Assembly (NCBI GenBank): GCA_036504095.1
Contig: DASXVS010000010.1
Span: forward strand, 1-52,872
DNA length: 52,872 bases
DNA from: Armatimonadota bacterium
Lineage (GTDB): Bacteria; Armatimonadota; DTGP01; JAKQQT01
Direction of reading: 5' to 3'
Positions 7,896-16,441 of the stretch are shown here, piece after piece (the stretch's first letter is position 1; every line of letters begins with the position of its first letter). Under the pieces are notes generated by a model. The model searched no databases, was not told the DNA's origin, and saw nothing but the letters and a program-made list of their open reading frames with translations. The position numbers and the translations under genes were made by a program.

Positions 7896-8166
7896 AAGCA
7901 ATCCTATCCGCGACACAGTGTCGCACCGTACGGATCTTTCCGTTTCGTGAGCGGATCCCTACATCGATGTCAATCCGCTGGACGTCGAGCCTCGTTAAGC
8001 GTCGCGGTACGCTCTCGGTATAAAATTCAGGCCAAATGCCACTATACAACATGACCGACTTCAACGTTTCGAAGTAGCCCGCCAACAGAGCGCTGGCAAG
8101 ATTGCCCCGGGCAACAGGTCGGTTCCGGCGCAAGGCGGAAGGAGGGTCATATGGCCAAGGCAACAA
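7896..8166 (-). other. Possible truncated minus-strand reading frame, unknown
   Basis: Beyond the IS3 tip the minus strand is open and could encode a segment such as LLAGYFETLKSVMLYSGIWPEFYTESVPRRL, then RLDVQRIDIDVGIRSRNGKI, running into the IS tip. The composition is protein-like, and a start could be near 8052 or further upstream. If real, it is a host or element gene cut by the IS3 insertion. There is no recognisable domain, and it overlaps the start region of the plus-strand gene at 8151. Confidence 0.2.
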
Positions 8167-8402
8167 TCATTGGGACACTGCTCGAATCGCAGGAGGCAGG
8201 AGGGGTCGAGCGTGATCCCGGCGCGGCATTCACATCGTACTCCGACAGTGGGTCGGGCGCAGAATCCGGTGCAATCGCGCTATTCAACTTGGGTTCGCCG
8301 ACATCCGAGGCGGACCTGAACCGCCGCCTCAACGAGGCGGCAAAGATCTTGGTGAGGGGGGCAATTCGGGCAGCGATGGCAGCCAAGTTGGGAGGCGAAT
8401 GA
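8151..8402 (+). CDS. Small protein upstream of the serine recombinase
   Basis: An 83-residue protein starting at an ATG with a strong ribosome site (GGAGGG, six bases upstream). The N-terminal half is rich in Gly, Ser and Ala (GAAFTSYSDSGSGAESGA) and likely flexible. The C-terminal half is a predicted amphipathic helix (SEADLNRRLNEAAKILVRGA, ending in AAKLGGE). No family is recognised. Its position 198 bases before a large serine recombinase on the same strand suggests an accessory role, for example an accessory or directionality factor, but this is inference only. Confidence 0.6.
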   Translation: MAKATIIGTLLESQEAGGVERDPGAAFTSYSDSGSGAESGAIALFNLGSPTSEADLNRRLNEAAKILVRGAIRAAMAAKLGGE

Positions 8403-8600
8403 GTCGGCAAAAGCTGCAATGAAAGATAAACAATGCATATAAAAATAAGATAGATATGTATAACGCTAACACCTGCCTCGGATAGCGCCTATATATGTTA
8501 TCGGTATATAGGCGCCAACGTTTTCGCTGCAGGACATAACATTAATGTGTGCTATATTAATATGCAGCAGTCAAGTTGACGGCTGCGAAGGGAGCATCGC
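8403..8600 (+). promoter_or_regulatory. AT-rich regulatory region of the recombinase gene with perfect palindrome
   Basis: This is the most AT-rich stretch in the island. It carries a perfect 11-base inverted repeat, GCGCCTATATA at 8485-8495 and its complement at 8505-8515, around a nine-base loop. Further down, two ATTAAT motifs (8541-8546 and 8556-8561) bracket a TATATT hexamer that could be a -10 box. A ribosome site, GGGAGC, precedes the ATG at 8601. The palindrome could be an operator or a recombinase binding site. Confidence 0.5.
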
Positions 8601-10646
8601 ATGAAGATTGATCTCACACCTCCACGCGACGGTAGCGTCTACCGCGTTGGAGCGTACGTTCGGGTGTCTGTCGACGACGAGAGGAACGGCAGCCATACAT
8701 TTGAGACGCAGAGGGCCCGTATTACTGAAAAACTCGACCGGATCTACGGCAAGGGCAACTACGTCGCCGACGAGTTCATTGACAACGGCTTGTCGGGAGG
8801 ATACGGTCCGGAGCCCACTGGAAGTGAGAAACGAACCCGCCCAGGCTTCAAGAAATTCGAGACCGCACTGAAGACAGGTGCATACGACGCTATGATCGTC
8901 TATGACCTAAGCCGGTTTACACGGACGCCTCGATGGTTGGAGGTCTTCATAGACGACGTAGTTGAGCCATTTGGCATTCGGTTCATCTCCGCCAGAGAAG
9001 ACGTGGACCTGGCAACAACAGAAGGGCGGAGCATGGCCCGCTTTTTGACGCTGGGGAATACGATGTTCCGGGAGGGTTTGAAGAAACGAATACAAGACGC
9101 TGTCGACACTCGCACCTCGCAAGGCTTTCTCCATGGCAACCCGGGTTATGGTTGGGCCTGGGAGCCCATACAGAACGTTCCCATCAAGGGACGCCGCAGG
9201 ATAATTCGCAACGAGGAGCAGGGCCGCTGGGTGATCCAGATCAAGGACTGGGCTCTCGCAGGCTGGGGCACGGTTCGCATCGCGGATGAACTCAACAGAT
9301 TGGGTGTGAGGACGCCTTCAGGTAATGGCGTATGGGCCTTCGGTAGCGCTCGCAATATTCTTGACAGCGTGCATCACGCGGGGTACATCAAGCCGAGACG
9401 CGGGGAGCTGACGCGAGGCGACCACTTCGACCGTCGCTACTACGACCTTGAAGACTACGAGCGCATCCAGGCGGTCCGCCCGAAGCGCGGCGTCCACAAA
9501 CGAACCCCGCACGCCGCGAGTGAGCTCCTGAACGGAGTCGCCACTTGCGCCCGATGCGGTACACGCTTGTACATCAGTCTCTCCCGGAAAAGTGCATACC
9601 ACAGTTACCGCTGCATCACGAAGGACGAGCGCGGGAACAAGACATGTCCGAAGGTGACTGTCCGAGGGGAATCGCTCGAGGCACTGGTGATCGGGCAGTT
9701 GGAGGAGTTCGCCGGCAGCCCTGACTTCAACGATACGATCGACCGCGAGGCCGCCCGTTCGGCCACGGAGGAAGAGCAGCGGAATATCGACCGCAGAGCG
9801 CACGTTCAACGAGAACTCGAGGGGATTAGCGTCCAATTCTCCAGGTGGGCGAATATGGTGACCAGGGAACTAATCACCGAAAACCAGTTCGCCGAATTCA
9901 ACGTCGAACTCGGTTCCAAACAGTCGGCGCTGAACGCCGAGCTCTCGGACATCGAGAAGGCGCTGAGCGATCGGACTTCCCGCGAGCAGACACTGGTCCG
10001 TGTGCGCAAGGCCGTCGCGGATTTCCCCGCCGTCTGGAGGCATCTCAACCCAGACGAGCGCCGGGGAATGATCGCGCTCCTCGTCGAGCGACTTTTCGTT
10101 GACCGAGACGGAGACACGGCGACTGTAACCTTCAAGATGGCATGCCTTCCTGAGGTTGTGCTGCCCATGTCAGCGGTTCCGCCGCCCCGCAGCCGTCCAA
10201 CAGGGGTCGAAACGCTGACGCTGCGGCAACTGGCGATCCTGCAGCACCTGCGGATGGGGAAAACCCCCTCGGAGGCGGCGGATGCGATGGGCGTGACCTA
10301 CGGTTGCGTACAAATCACGCTAAGGCTGATCCGCAAGCACCTGGGCTACCACGAATTCAAGGACCTGATCGAGGTCGCGACACCCAAACTGAATGAGATG
10401 CTGCCATTCCTACCGATGGGACCCAGTGAGAAGCGTGATCCGGGCACGGTGCCAACTCTCACCGAGGCTGAGGGTCAGGTGTTCCGCCCGTTGGCGGCCG
10501 GGGCGACTTCTAAGGAAGTGGCCAGGCTCACGGGGTTCCCAAAGAAGAAAGTGGACGGCCACCGCGCGAACATCCTCCGGAAACTCGGTGCGAAGACGAT
10601 TTTCGAAGCGTCACAGAAGGCCAGACCGCTCGGGTTGCTCGCGTGA
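8601..10646 (+). CDS. Large serine recombinase with two C-terminal LuxR-like HTH segments
   Basis: A 681-residue site-specific recombinase. The resolvase catalytic domain is at about 14-165: the nucleophile is Ser23 in VGAYVRVS, followed by YDLSRFTRTPRW and the REDVDL and GRSMARF segments. A recombinase domain follows (GWGTVRIADELNRLGVRTPS), then a zinc ribbon with Cys316, Cys319, Cys338 and Cys349, and a coiled-coil region near 390-470. Such enzymes normally end after the coiled coil. Here about 150 extra residues carry two helix-turn-helix segments of LuxR/GerE character: one at about 536-580 (LRQLAILQHLRMGKTPSEAA), the other at about 618-668 (LTEAEGQVFRPLAAGATSKE, then VDGHRANILRKLGAKT). 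The tail may bind DNA or set site choice. It is probably the integrase of an element or a gene-rearranging enzyme. Confidence 0.9.
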   Translation: MKIDLTPPRDGSVYRVGAYVRVSVDDERNGSHTFETQRARITEKLDRIYGKGNYVADEFIDNGLSGGYGPEPTGSEKRTRPGFKKFETALKTGAYDAMIVYDLSRFTRTPRWLEVFIDDVVEPFGIRFISAREDVDLATTEGRSMARFLTLGNTMFREGLKKRIQDAVDTRTSQGFLHGNPGYGWAWEPIQNVPIKGRRRIIRNEEQGRWVIQIKDWALAGWGTVRIADELNRLGVRTPSGNGVWAFGSARNILDSVHHAGYIKPRRGELTRGDHFDRRYYDLEDYERIQAVRPKRGVHKRTPHAASELLNGVATCARCGTRLYISLSRKSAYHSYRCITKDERGNKTCPKVTVRGESLEALVIGQLEEFAGSPDFNDTIDREAARSATEEEQRNIDRRAHVQRELEGISVQFSRWANMVTRELITENQFAEFNVELGSKQSALNAELSDIEKALSDRTSREQTLVRVRKAVADFPAVWRHLNPDERRGMIALLVERLFVDRDGDTATVTFKMACLPEVVLPMSAVPPPRSRPTGVETLTLRQLAILQHLRMGKTPSEAADAMGVTYGCVQITLRLIRKHLGYHEFKDLIEVATPKLNEMLPFLPMGPSEKRDPGTVPTLTEAEGQVFRPLAAGATSKEVARLTGFPKKKVDGHRANILRKLGAKTIFEASQKARPLGLLA

Positions 10647-10725
10647 GATGGCCGGCATCGGCGCGGGGAATCTCTGTCTGACGCGGCGGACGACCCCTAG
10701 TTCTCTGATCGCGGCGCCGTATGAG

Positions 10726-10751
10726 TCTGGGCCGGCGCGAACCGGCCCAGA
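10726..10751 (+). terminator. Hairpin after the recombinase gene
   Basis: Perfect ten-base arms at 10726-10735 (TCTGGGCCGG) and 10742-10751 close a six-base loop 80 bases after the recombinase stop. The stem is very GC-rich but is followed by TATAACAC rather than a T-run. It is likely a terminator. Confidence 0.55.
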
Positions 10752-10858
10752 TATAACACAACACCAGCATCCGATCTCTGACGCCTGGCCGGGAGTTCTT
10801 GCATCCGTCTAGTACGGAATCCCTATCACCCGACAGAATGAATGCAAACAGACACCGG

Positions 10859-10895
10859 CCGCTGGCGCAGCGGGCTAGCCCATATGCGCCAGCGG
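10859..10895. terminator. Hairpin between convergent recombinase and sbcC genes
   Basis: Perfect 11-base arms (CCGCTGGCGCA at 10859-10869 and its complement at 10885-10895) enclose a 15-base loop that itself contains the palindrome GGGCTAGCCC. It sits between the convergent recombinase and sbcC genes and could stop transcription from either side. Apart from the two hairpins, I see no gene in 10647-10982. Confidence 0.5.
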
Positions 10896-10982
10896 CTTCA
10901 CCGTGTGTCGACCGGGCCCAAATCCAAAGCCATCCGTGTGTGCTCTCGACTTCCGCTCGGACTGTCTCCTGCCTCTGATAAG

Positions 10983-13900
10983 TTACGCTGCAGATGTCGA
11001 GTGCTCGAAATGGGCCGTACTCCGGCCGGTTCCGTCATCTTGCACCACGAGGCGCGTGTCGATGCGTTGCCGTAGTTCCTCGACATGCGAAATGATCCCG
11101 ACCAGACGCCCGCCCGCCTGCAGCCCCTCCAGCGTTGCGATCGTCTCGTCCAGTGCCTCGGGGTCCAGATGCCCAAAACCTTCATCAACGAAGATGGTGT
11201 CCAAACGAGCCCCGACGCTCTCCGCACAGACCACGTCGGACAGCGCAAGCGCGAGCGACAGAGCCGCCTGGAAAGTCTCACCACCGGACAGAGTATTGAC
11301 GGGGCGATCCTTTCCGGTGTGGGCGTCTTCAGCGAGGATCTCGAGGCCCGCCGATCGGCGGCGATCGGAATTGTTTAGTCCTCTTAACAATCTGTACCGT
11401 CCGCTACTCATCGCGTGCAGCCGATGAGACGCAAAATCGAGAACCTGATCAAGGTACCTGGCGAGGACCCATCGCTGAAAGGAAACCGTGCCGTTGGCAA
11501 CTTCGGCGATGTGCCCGATGACCTCACAGCGTGCCCGGCGTGCGACCACCCTGGTCTCGATCTCCTCGGCGCGGGCGATACACGAATGTAGGTTTTCGAT
11601 CTCCTGTTCCTGCGTAGCGATAGAACCCACCAAATCGTCGTGGAACCGTTCGGTCTCCTCTTTGCGGGTGAGTAGGAGGGCGAGGTTCGGGGCTTCGGTG
11701 CTGGCGGTTGCCGTCGCGGCACGTTGGGCACGATCTTCCGCGGCGAAGTAGTCGCTATCGAACTGCCGAATCTCCATTTCCAGATGAGAGAGGCTTGGAA
11801 CGCTCGCAGCGGCCAGGTCAAGGGACTCTTCATCAGCGAAGTCGGAACCCTGCATGAGGGCCTCGAGATGCTGCTGCGCCGCAGCCGCCTCAGCGGTGCG
11901 TTCGGCCATGCCTTCTGTGGTTGCTTTGAGCGCTGCGCCGGCGCGGACAACCTCAATGTGGGCGGAATGCGCGTCCGACTGAGCGGATTGCAGAGCCGTT
12001 CGCAACAATTCAGCCGATTCGTGCGCGGCGACGATGGAGTTCTCCAGGGCGGAGGCATCGGCAAACTCGGTCGGCAAGGCCCCACGACGTGCTTCAAGCA
12101 CGGCGTTGCGGCCGCTGAGATCGAGTTGTGCCGCCTCTCGCTGTTTTCCTGCCTCAGCCAAGGCAGTGGAAGCGCCTGCATGCACAGCCGTCAGGCACTG
12201 CAATTCCCCCTGAAGGGACGGCAGGCGATCCGATGCTTCCTTGGCAACGGTAACCGCGTCCCTATGCAGCGCCAGTTCGACACCGAGTTCTTCAGTGTCC
12301 TTAGGTGCCGCTGCACCGAGCGTCTTCAGCAGCGCCGCGCGTTGCTTTTGTGTCGCCGTGATTGCCTGACGTTGGTCGCGGACGTCTCCCTGGGCCACTC
12401 GCGCTGCCGCCTCCAGAGCGCGAGCGTCTGTTTCCGCCTGTGTGACGGCCGACTGTTCCGGGACGCTCTCCTCCAACGTAGCGGGAGCGGGGTGTTTGAG
12501 CGACCCGCATACCGGGCAGGGCTTGCCTTCGGTCAGGTTTCGGGCCAGCATGCCTGCGGCCCCCTCGTCCCATTGGCGCCGCCAATCGTCTGCTACATTG
12601 CGGGCTGCCGCGGCCGATTCATCAGCCGTGCTGGAGGTCGCCTCACGGTCGACCAGTTCATCCTCCTCAACAAGCAGTCTCGTTTCGACAGCATTCAGAT
12701 CCTGGCGTTGATCATAGGTTTGTTGCGCTGCCCTGAATCTCGCCTCTGCGAGGGCTAACTCGCCAGCGGCCGCGGTCGCGCCAGCCAAAGCCTTGTCGGC
12801 GGCGTTAACCGCGGCCTGGGCGGCGTGAACCCGTTCAGTATCCGTCCGCTCGACGTCCATGGCGACGTCCAATGCAGCCTGCGCGGCATCAACGGCTCGG
12901 AGCGCTTCATCTACGTCCGCTGCCGCCTTCCGAAGCCCCTCCAAATACTGGACCCTCTTGTCGGCGTCGGTTCGCTCGCCCGCCCGCGCGTTCTCCCGCT
13001 CCACAAGTGCTACCTTATCCTGCGCGACGGCCTCAGCCCGGGCCAGATTCACTTGGGCAGCGGCTACGGCCACTTGAGCAGTCTTCACCGCACCTTCCGC
13101 CTTATTCCTGGCGTCGAGCACGGGAACGACTGGCTGTGCCCGCCGGGCGGATCCCGCCGTTGCCCGGTACGCTTCGATGAGAGGAGACCGCTCCGTCACC
13201 TCCAGCAACGCTGCATCCGCCTCCGATTTCTCCGCCAACGCCGCTGCCTGACGCTGTCCTTCGGCGAGGTGGGATTGAGCCAATGCACACGCTGCCCTGG
13301 CAATCCCCAACTGCTGATTCTGATCTACCAGCGTAGCGGCCCGGAGAACTAGCCACTCGCGGTAGTCATCAACCGTGTCCTCATCCAGGACGCCACGTAA
13401 CTCATCAATGTCACTCTTGATCTCGGATTCCAGGGCCTTCTGCCGGTCGCGCAATCCCTCCTGCAGAACCCGGCATCGGTCGGTCGAGAAGAGGCGTTCG
13501 AGGATGGGCTCCCGTTCTTTCGAGGATGCGCGAAGGAAAGCTTCGAATTTCCCCTGGGGGAGCACAACCACCTGTCGGAACTGCTCCAACGTGAATCCCA
13601 GGATCTCCGCGACGCGTTCGGTCACCGTTGTTGGTCTGTCAGCGATCACGTGACCATCGCCATTGGAATTGCAATCAGTACGGTCCCACAGGATCGCCTG
13701 GGGCGGCTGGGTGGTCATACCCGCCCCCTTCTTTCGTGGCCGAGCACACTCGAGCGAGCGCCGGACACGGTATTCCTTGTTACCGTGGTTGAAGTCGAGA
13801 ACTACCTCCGTTGCCTGATCGGGGTGCGCATAATCGCTGCGCAGTTGCTCGGGCGTGCGGTCACCGCCAGACGTCCCACCATAGAGTCCAAGGCACATCG

Positions 13901-14039
13901 CGTCAAGGATTGTCGTCTTCCCGGATCCGGTCTTGCCGTGGATGAGGAACAGGAGTTCCGGGCCGAGCGCATCGAAATCGATAACGACCTCGTCGGCAAA
14001 TGGTCCAAATGCTTGCAGTGTGAGCCGGGTTGGCTTCAT
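10983..14039 (-). CDS. sbcC: Exonuclease subunit SbcC (Rad50-like ATPase)
   Basis: A 1018-residue SMC-like ATPase, the partner of SbcD in the nuclease that opens DNA hairpins and processes double-strand ends. The Rad50-type N-terminus is KPTRLTLQAFGPFADEVVID, with Walker A GKTGSGKTT at 35-43. Two long Ala/Glu/Gln-rich coiled-coil arms flank the zinc hook CPVCG at 508-512. The C-terminal lobe has the ABC signature LSGGETF near 917 and Walker B LDTIFVDEGFGHLDP. The length is normal. The ATG overlaps the sbcD stop by four bases, so the two are translated together at a matched ratio. Confidence 0.95.
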   Translation of the reverse strand: MKPTRLTLQAFGPFADEVVIDFDALGPELLFLIHGKTGSGKTTILDAMCLGLYGGTSGGDRTPEQLRSDYAHPDQATEVVLDFNHGNKEYRVRRSLECARPRKKGAGMTTQPPQAILWDRTDCNSNGDGHVIADRPTTVTERVAEILGFTLEQFRQVVVLPQGKFEAFLRASSKEREPILERLFSTDRCRVLQEGLRDRQKALESEIKSDIDELRGVLDEDTVDDYREWLVLRAATLVDQNQQLGIARAACALAQSHLAEGQRQAAALAEKSEADAALLEVTERSPLIEAYRATAGSARRAQPVVPVLDARNKAEGAVKTAQVAVAAAQVNLARAEAVAQDKVALVERENARAGERTDADKRVQYLEGLRKAAADVDEALRAVDAAQAALDVAMDVERTDTERVHAAQAAVNAADKALAGATAAAGELALAEARFRAAQQTYDQRQDLNAVETRLLVEEDELVDREATSSTADESAAAARNVADDWRRQWDEGAAGMLARNLTEGKPCPVCGSLKHPAPATLEESVPEQSAVTQAETDARALEAAARVAQGDVRDQRQAITATQKQRAALLKTLGAAAPKDTEELGVELALHRDAVTVAKEASDRLPSLQGELQCLTAVHAGASTALAEAGKQREAAQLDLSGRNAVLEARRGALPTEFADASALENSIVAAHESAELLRTALQSAQSDAHSAHIEVVRAGAALKATTEGMAERTAEAAAAQQHLEALMQGSDFADEESLDLAAASVPSLSHLEMEIRQFDSDYFAAEDRAQRAATATASTEAPNLALLLTRKEETERFHDDLVGSIATQEQEIENLHSCIARAEEIETRVVARRARCEVIGHIAEVANGTVSFQRWVLARYLDQVLDFASHRLHAMSSGRYRLLRGLNNSDRRRSAGLEILAEDAHTGKDRPVNTLSGGETFQAALSLALALSDVVCAESVGARLDTIFVDEGFGHLDPEALDETIATLEGLQAGGRLVGIISHVEELRQRIDTRLVVQDDGTGRSTAHFEHSTSAA

Positions 14040-15193
14040 AGAGTACCACCTTTCATCCCATCGTCAATTACACTGAGGAGTTCGCGTGTGTGCTCTGCTC
14101 CAATCTCGTTACCCGTTACGTCGGCGTAGAACTGCTTGAACAGGTCCTCAAGGCTCAGAATGCGGGCGTCCGCAGGCGAAATGCCGCCGAGTTCGCCCGC
14201 CACCCCAATCTCTTTTCGCCTGACGGCAAGGCAGTGTGGATACACCCCGGCCAATCGCGCCGCGGCATCGGACACGAGCGCATCGTCCGTGTAGACGATC
14301 TCCAGGTAATCGTCCGTTGGCCCATAGCGATCCGAGCGGGTGATAAGGTCGTCGAAGCGGCCCTCAATGGACCGCACGTCATGGATCGGCGTGAGCGGTT
14401 CCTGCCGTATCGTCACCATGCCTCGCTTACAGATTTCCACCACGGAAACAGACTTTTGGTGATCCTCGTGGAATGAGTACTTCAATGGTGACCCGGCGTA
14501 ATGGACATGTTGGCGCGTGCCGTGCGTTTGCGGTCTGTGCAGATGGCCCAACGCTACGTAGGAGAATCCGTTAAAGATGGACGTCGGAATCTCGCCGGCG
14601 CCCCCGACGCTGAGTTCCCGTTCGGCCTCTTCCGTGGATTGTCCGCCCGCCACGAAAGCATGGGCGACCAGTATGCAGCGCTCGCCCTCGACGAGCTTTT
14701 CGCGGGCTCGCGCAACGAGTGCCGCCATCGCCGCCTCGTGGTCGTGCAGCCCGACGGTTGAATCATCCAGCAGTTCGCGCACGACGGCCGGGTGAGTGTA
14801 CGGCAGGGCAATGACTCTGACGGGTCCGTGCCGATCGGTGACATCGAAGGCAGTGATCGCCGGGTCCAGTGGGCCGACGATATGAAGGCCCATCGACTCC
14901 AACATCCCGGAGGCGAACCCAAGGCGATCCGGGCCATCGTGATTCCCTGCGATCAACAGGACCTTGAACCCGTGATTTTGGACCAGGGTGCTCAGTACGT
15001 CGTCCAACAGGCGTACCGCCTCAGCGCCTGGGATGGCGCGGTCGTAGACATCGCCGGCGATAACAATCAGGTCGGGCTTTTCCCGGACCGCGATGCCCGT
15101 GATCCGATCCAGGACAAGGCGCTGGTCTTCGAGCAAACTTCGGCCGCAAAGCCTGCGACCGAGATGCCAATCAGCGGTGTGAAGTACTTTCAT
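14036..15193 (-). CDS. sbcD: Exonuclease subunit SbcD (Mre11-like nuclease)
   Basis: A 385-residue calcineurin-like phosphoesterase. Metal-binding motifs appear in order: HTADWHLGRRL at the N-terminus, VIAGDVYDRAIP, LIAGNHDGPDRL, LVAHAFVAGG and VALGHLHRPQ. The C-terminal part is the capping domain typical of SbcD. A good ribosome site, AAAGGAGGAC, lies six bases before the ATG at 15193. The gene follows the xre-immA pair on the same strand with about 200 bases between, where a palindrome related to the xre operator is found. Confidence 0.95.
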   Translation of the reverse strand: MKVLHTADWHLGRRLCGRSLLEDQRLVLDRITGIAVREKPDLIVIAGDVYDRAIPGAEAVRLLDDVLSTLVQNHGFKVLLIAGNHDGPDRLGFASGMLESMGLHIVGPLDPAITAFDVTDRHGPVRVIALPYTHPAVVRELLDDSTVGLHDHEAAMAALVARAREKLVEGERCILVAHAFVAGGQSTEEAERELSVGGAGEIPTSIFNGFSYVALGHLHRPQTHGTRQHVHYAGSPLKYSFHEDHQKSVSVVEICKRGMVTIRQEPLTPIHDVRSIEGRFDDLITRSDRYGPTDDYLEIVYTDDALVSDAAARLAGVYPHCLAVRRKEIGVAGELGGISPADARILSLEDLFKQFYADVTGNEIGAEHTRELLSVIDDGMKGGTL

Positions 15194-15393
15194 TATTCCG
15201 TCCTCCTTTGCGCCCAGCGTGCCAGGGCAACCAAGATGCGCGATCCTTTTACGTCCACTCGATTCTCCTTTTTGAGCCGGTCTAGTTCGGCCCTCTGTTC
15301 ACAAGACCTGCATACGCATTGTACGCTAATATGCGGATTAGCGTAGTATCGATGCAATGATGGCAGTCTTCGGAGTCGAACGACAAGGATCAT
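15193..15393 (-). CDS. Doubtful small ORF between immA and sbcD
   Basis: A 66-codon frame whose ATG overlaps the immA stop (ATGA) and whose TAA overlaps the sbcD start by one base. The C-terminal half (CRSCEQRAELDRLKKENR, then GSRILVALARWAQ) is protein-like, with a CxCxxC motif, and a GTG with an AAGGAG site inside it could start a very short peptide. However, a perfect palindrome lies in its first third, and the segment may simply be the sbcDC promoter region. I lean towards regulatory DNA. Confidence 0.3.
   Translation of the reverse strand: MILVVRLRRLPSLHRYYANPHISVQCVCRSCEQRAELDRLKKENRVDVKGSRILVALARWAQRRTE
15322..15345 (-). promoter_or_regulatory. Candidate Xre operator in front of sbcDC
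   Basis: A perfect nine-base inverted repeat (TACGCTAAT, six-base spacer, ATTAGCGTA). On the minus strand it overlaps a TACAAT hexamer that could be the -10 box of an sbcDC promoter. The half-site CGCTAAT is shared with the palindrome in front of the xre gene at 16442-16455, which points to a common repressor. Confidence 0.55.
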
Positions 15394-16106
15394 CGAACGA
15401 GGGTGGGTGTTAAACCGTGTCGCACCAGGTAGCCCAGGCGCGAAAGGCGAATTTGTGCCGCTTCGGACGAGACATTGAACATTTCGGCGATCCTTGCAGT
15501 GAGGTGCGCACCTTCAGTCGAGGATTCGTACACAGGACAAGGCATGCCGGTAGCATCCAGGTAATCAACTACGGCACGGCGAGTCCCTGTGGCAGGCATC
15601 AGGAGGGCGCCACAGCAGAACCCCGCCTGCCATTCCATCCAGTCTGATTGCTTTGCCCGTAGGATGGTGCGTCGCTGGCAGACCTGCCGATTGGTGGTCT
15701 CGGTGTCGAGGAAAAGACCCGAGGTCGGCTCTCTGCGTTCAAACAGTGGAGCATGAAAGTGTACATGCCCATACTCGTGTGCCAGCGTAGTACGAAGGCG
15801 GTGCTCGCGCTGGCTGTTCGTTGTCAGAGTAGATGCAATCTTGACGCGAGGCAGCTTTCCGCGGATGAACTCGGTCATACCTTCAACGTCCGGCCCTTCA
15901 GCGGTCAGGTCGGCATATACATCGAGGTCGTCAGCATCACATTCGATCAGGGTCGTGAGCGCATTCGTCGGCACCGGCAGCACCACCTCGCCGCAATACC
16001 GCTCCAGGTGCTGCACGATAATTGTCTCACAAAGGTGGTCGAGCTCTTCCTCTAGATAGTAAGGGCGCTGAGTGAATCGACCGGTAGCATCGTTGCACCA
16101 CTTCAA
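15390..16106 (-). CDS. ImmA/IrrE-family metallopeptidase
   Basis: A 238-residue zinc peptidase of the ImmA/IrrE (COG2856) family. The active-site helix has HEYGH at 110-114, preceded by RLRTTLAH. The downstream metal-ligand helix is in SDWMEWQAGFCCGALLMP. The C-terminal helix region (ARIAEMFNVSSEAAQIRLSR) matches the family's typical end. In known members (ImmA of ICEBs1, IrrE of Deinococcus) the enzyme cleaves a partner Xre repressor to turn genes on after DNA damage. Here the start overlaps the stop of just such an xre gene by four bases, so the pair is co-translated. sbcD and sbcC lie downstream on the same strand, which makes DNA-end processing the likely output. Confidence 0.88.
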   Translation of the reverse strand: MKWCNDATGRFTQRPYYLEEELDHLCETIIVQHLERYCGEVVLPVPTNALTTLIECDADDLDVYADLTAEGPDVEGMTEFIRGKLPRVKIASTLTTNSQREHRLRTTLAHEYGHVHFHAPLFERREPTSGLFLDTETTNRQVCQRRTILRAKQSDWMEWQAGFCCGALLMPATGTRRAVVDYLDATGMPCPVYESSTEGAHLTARIAEMFNVSSEAAQIRLSRLGYLVRHGLTPTLVR

Positions 16107-16420
16107 TGGTGGTCATCCCCTAGCGACCGGCGAAATGCCTTAAACGCTTCGCGCACCTGTCCTTGATCAACGGCGATGTCGCGGATGTCGCTTGGCAGCT
16201 GTCCGGCCAGAAAGCACAGGTACTCAACGTCCAAATCAAGTAGGACGGCGATCTGCCGCAGGAGATCCTCGGAGGGTGGGTTCCGGCGGTCGTGCTCGAT
16301 GTCGTTCAAATACTGAGGCGAGATCGGCTTACCGTCGTCCTTCATCAGTCTTGCCGCCAGGTCCTTCTGGCTCAGCAGCTTGGCCTTGCGGGCTGCCGCA
16401 ATGACTTTTCCAAATGCCAT
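16103..16420 (-). CDS. Xre-family transcriptional repressor, partner of the ImmA-like peptidase
   Basis: A 105-residue protein. The N-terminal helix-turn-helix is FGKVIAAARKAKLLSQKDLA, then ISPQYLNDIEHDRRNPPSED. The helix that follows (LLRQIAVLLDLDVEYLCFLA) continues to a short C-terminal tail that could be the cleavage and dimerisation segment. The layout resembles ImmR/DdrO-type repressors cut by ImmA/IrrE peptidases, whose gene follows with a four-base overlap. A palindrome 21 bases upstream of the ATG suggests autoregulation. Confidence 0.88.
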   Translation of the reverse strand: MAFGKVIAAARKAKLLSQKDLAARLMKDDGKPISPQYLNDIEHDRRNPPSEDLLRQIAVLLDLDVEYLCFLAGQLPSDIRDIAVDQGQVREAFKAFRRSLGDDHH

Positions 16421-16441
16421 AATGCCTCAGTATTCAGAGAT

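Noticed and set aside
10647-10982. Possible tRNA or integration site in the convergent gap after the recombinase
   Set aside because: The structures are simple hairpins; no cloverleaf or T-loop sequence could be found. No tRNA gene was found elsewhere in the window either.
11408-12758. Large frames on both strands overlapping sbcC
   Set aside because: sbcC is complete from Walker A to Walker B; the others are shadows of its coiled-coil coding sequence.
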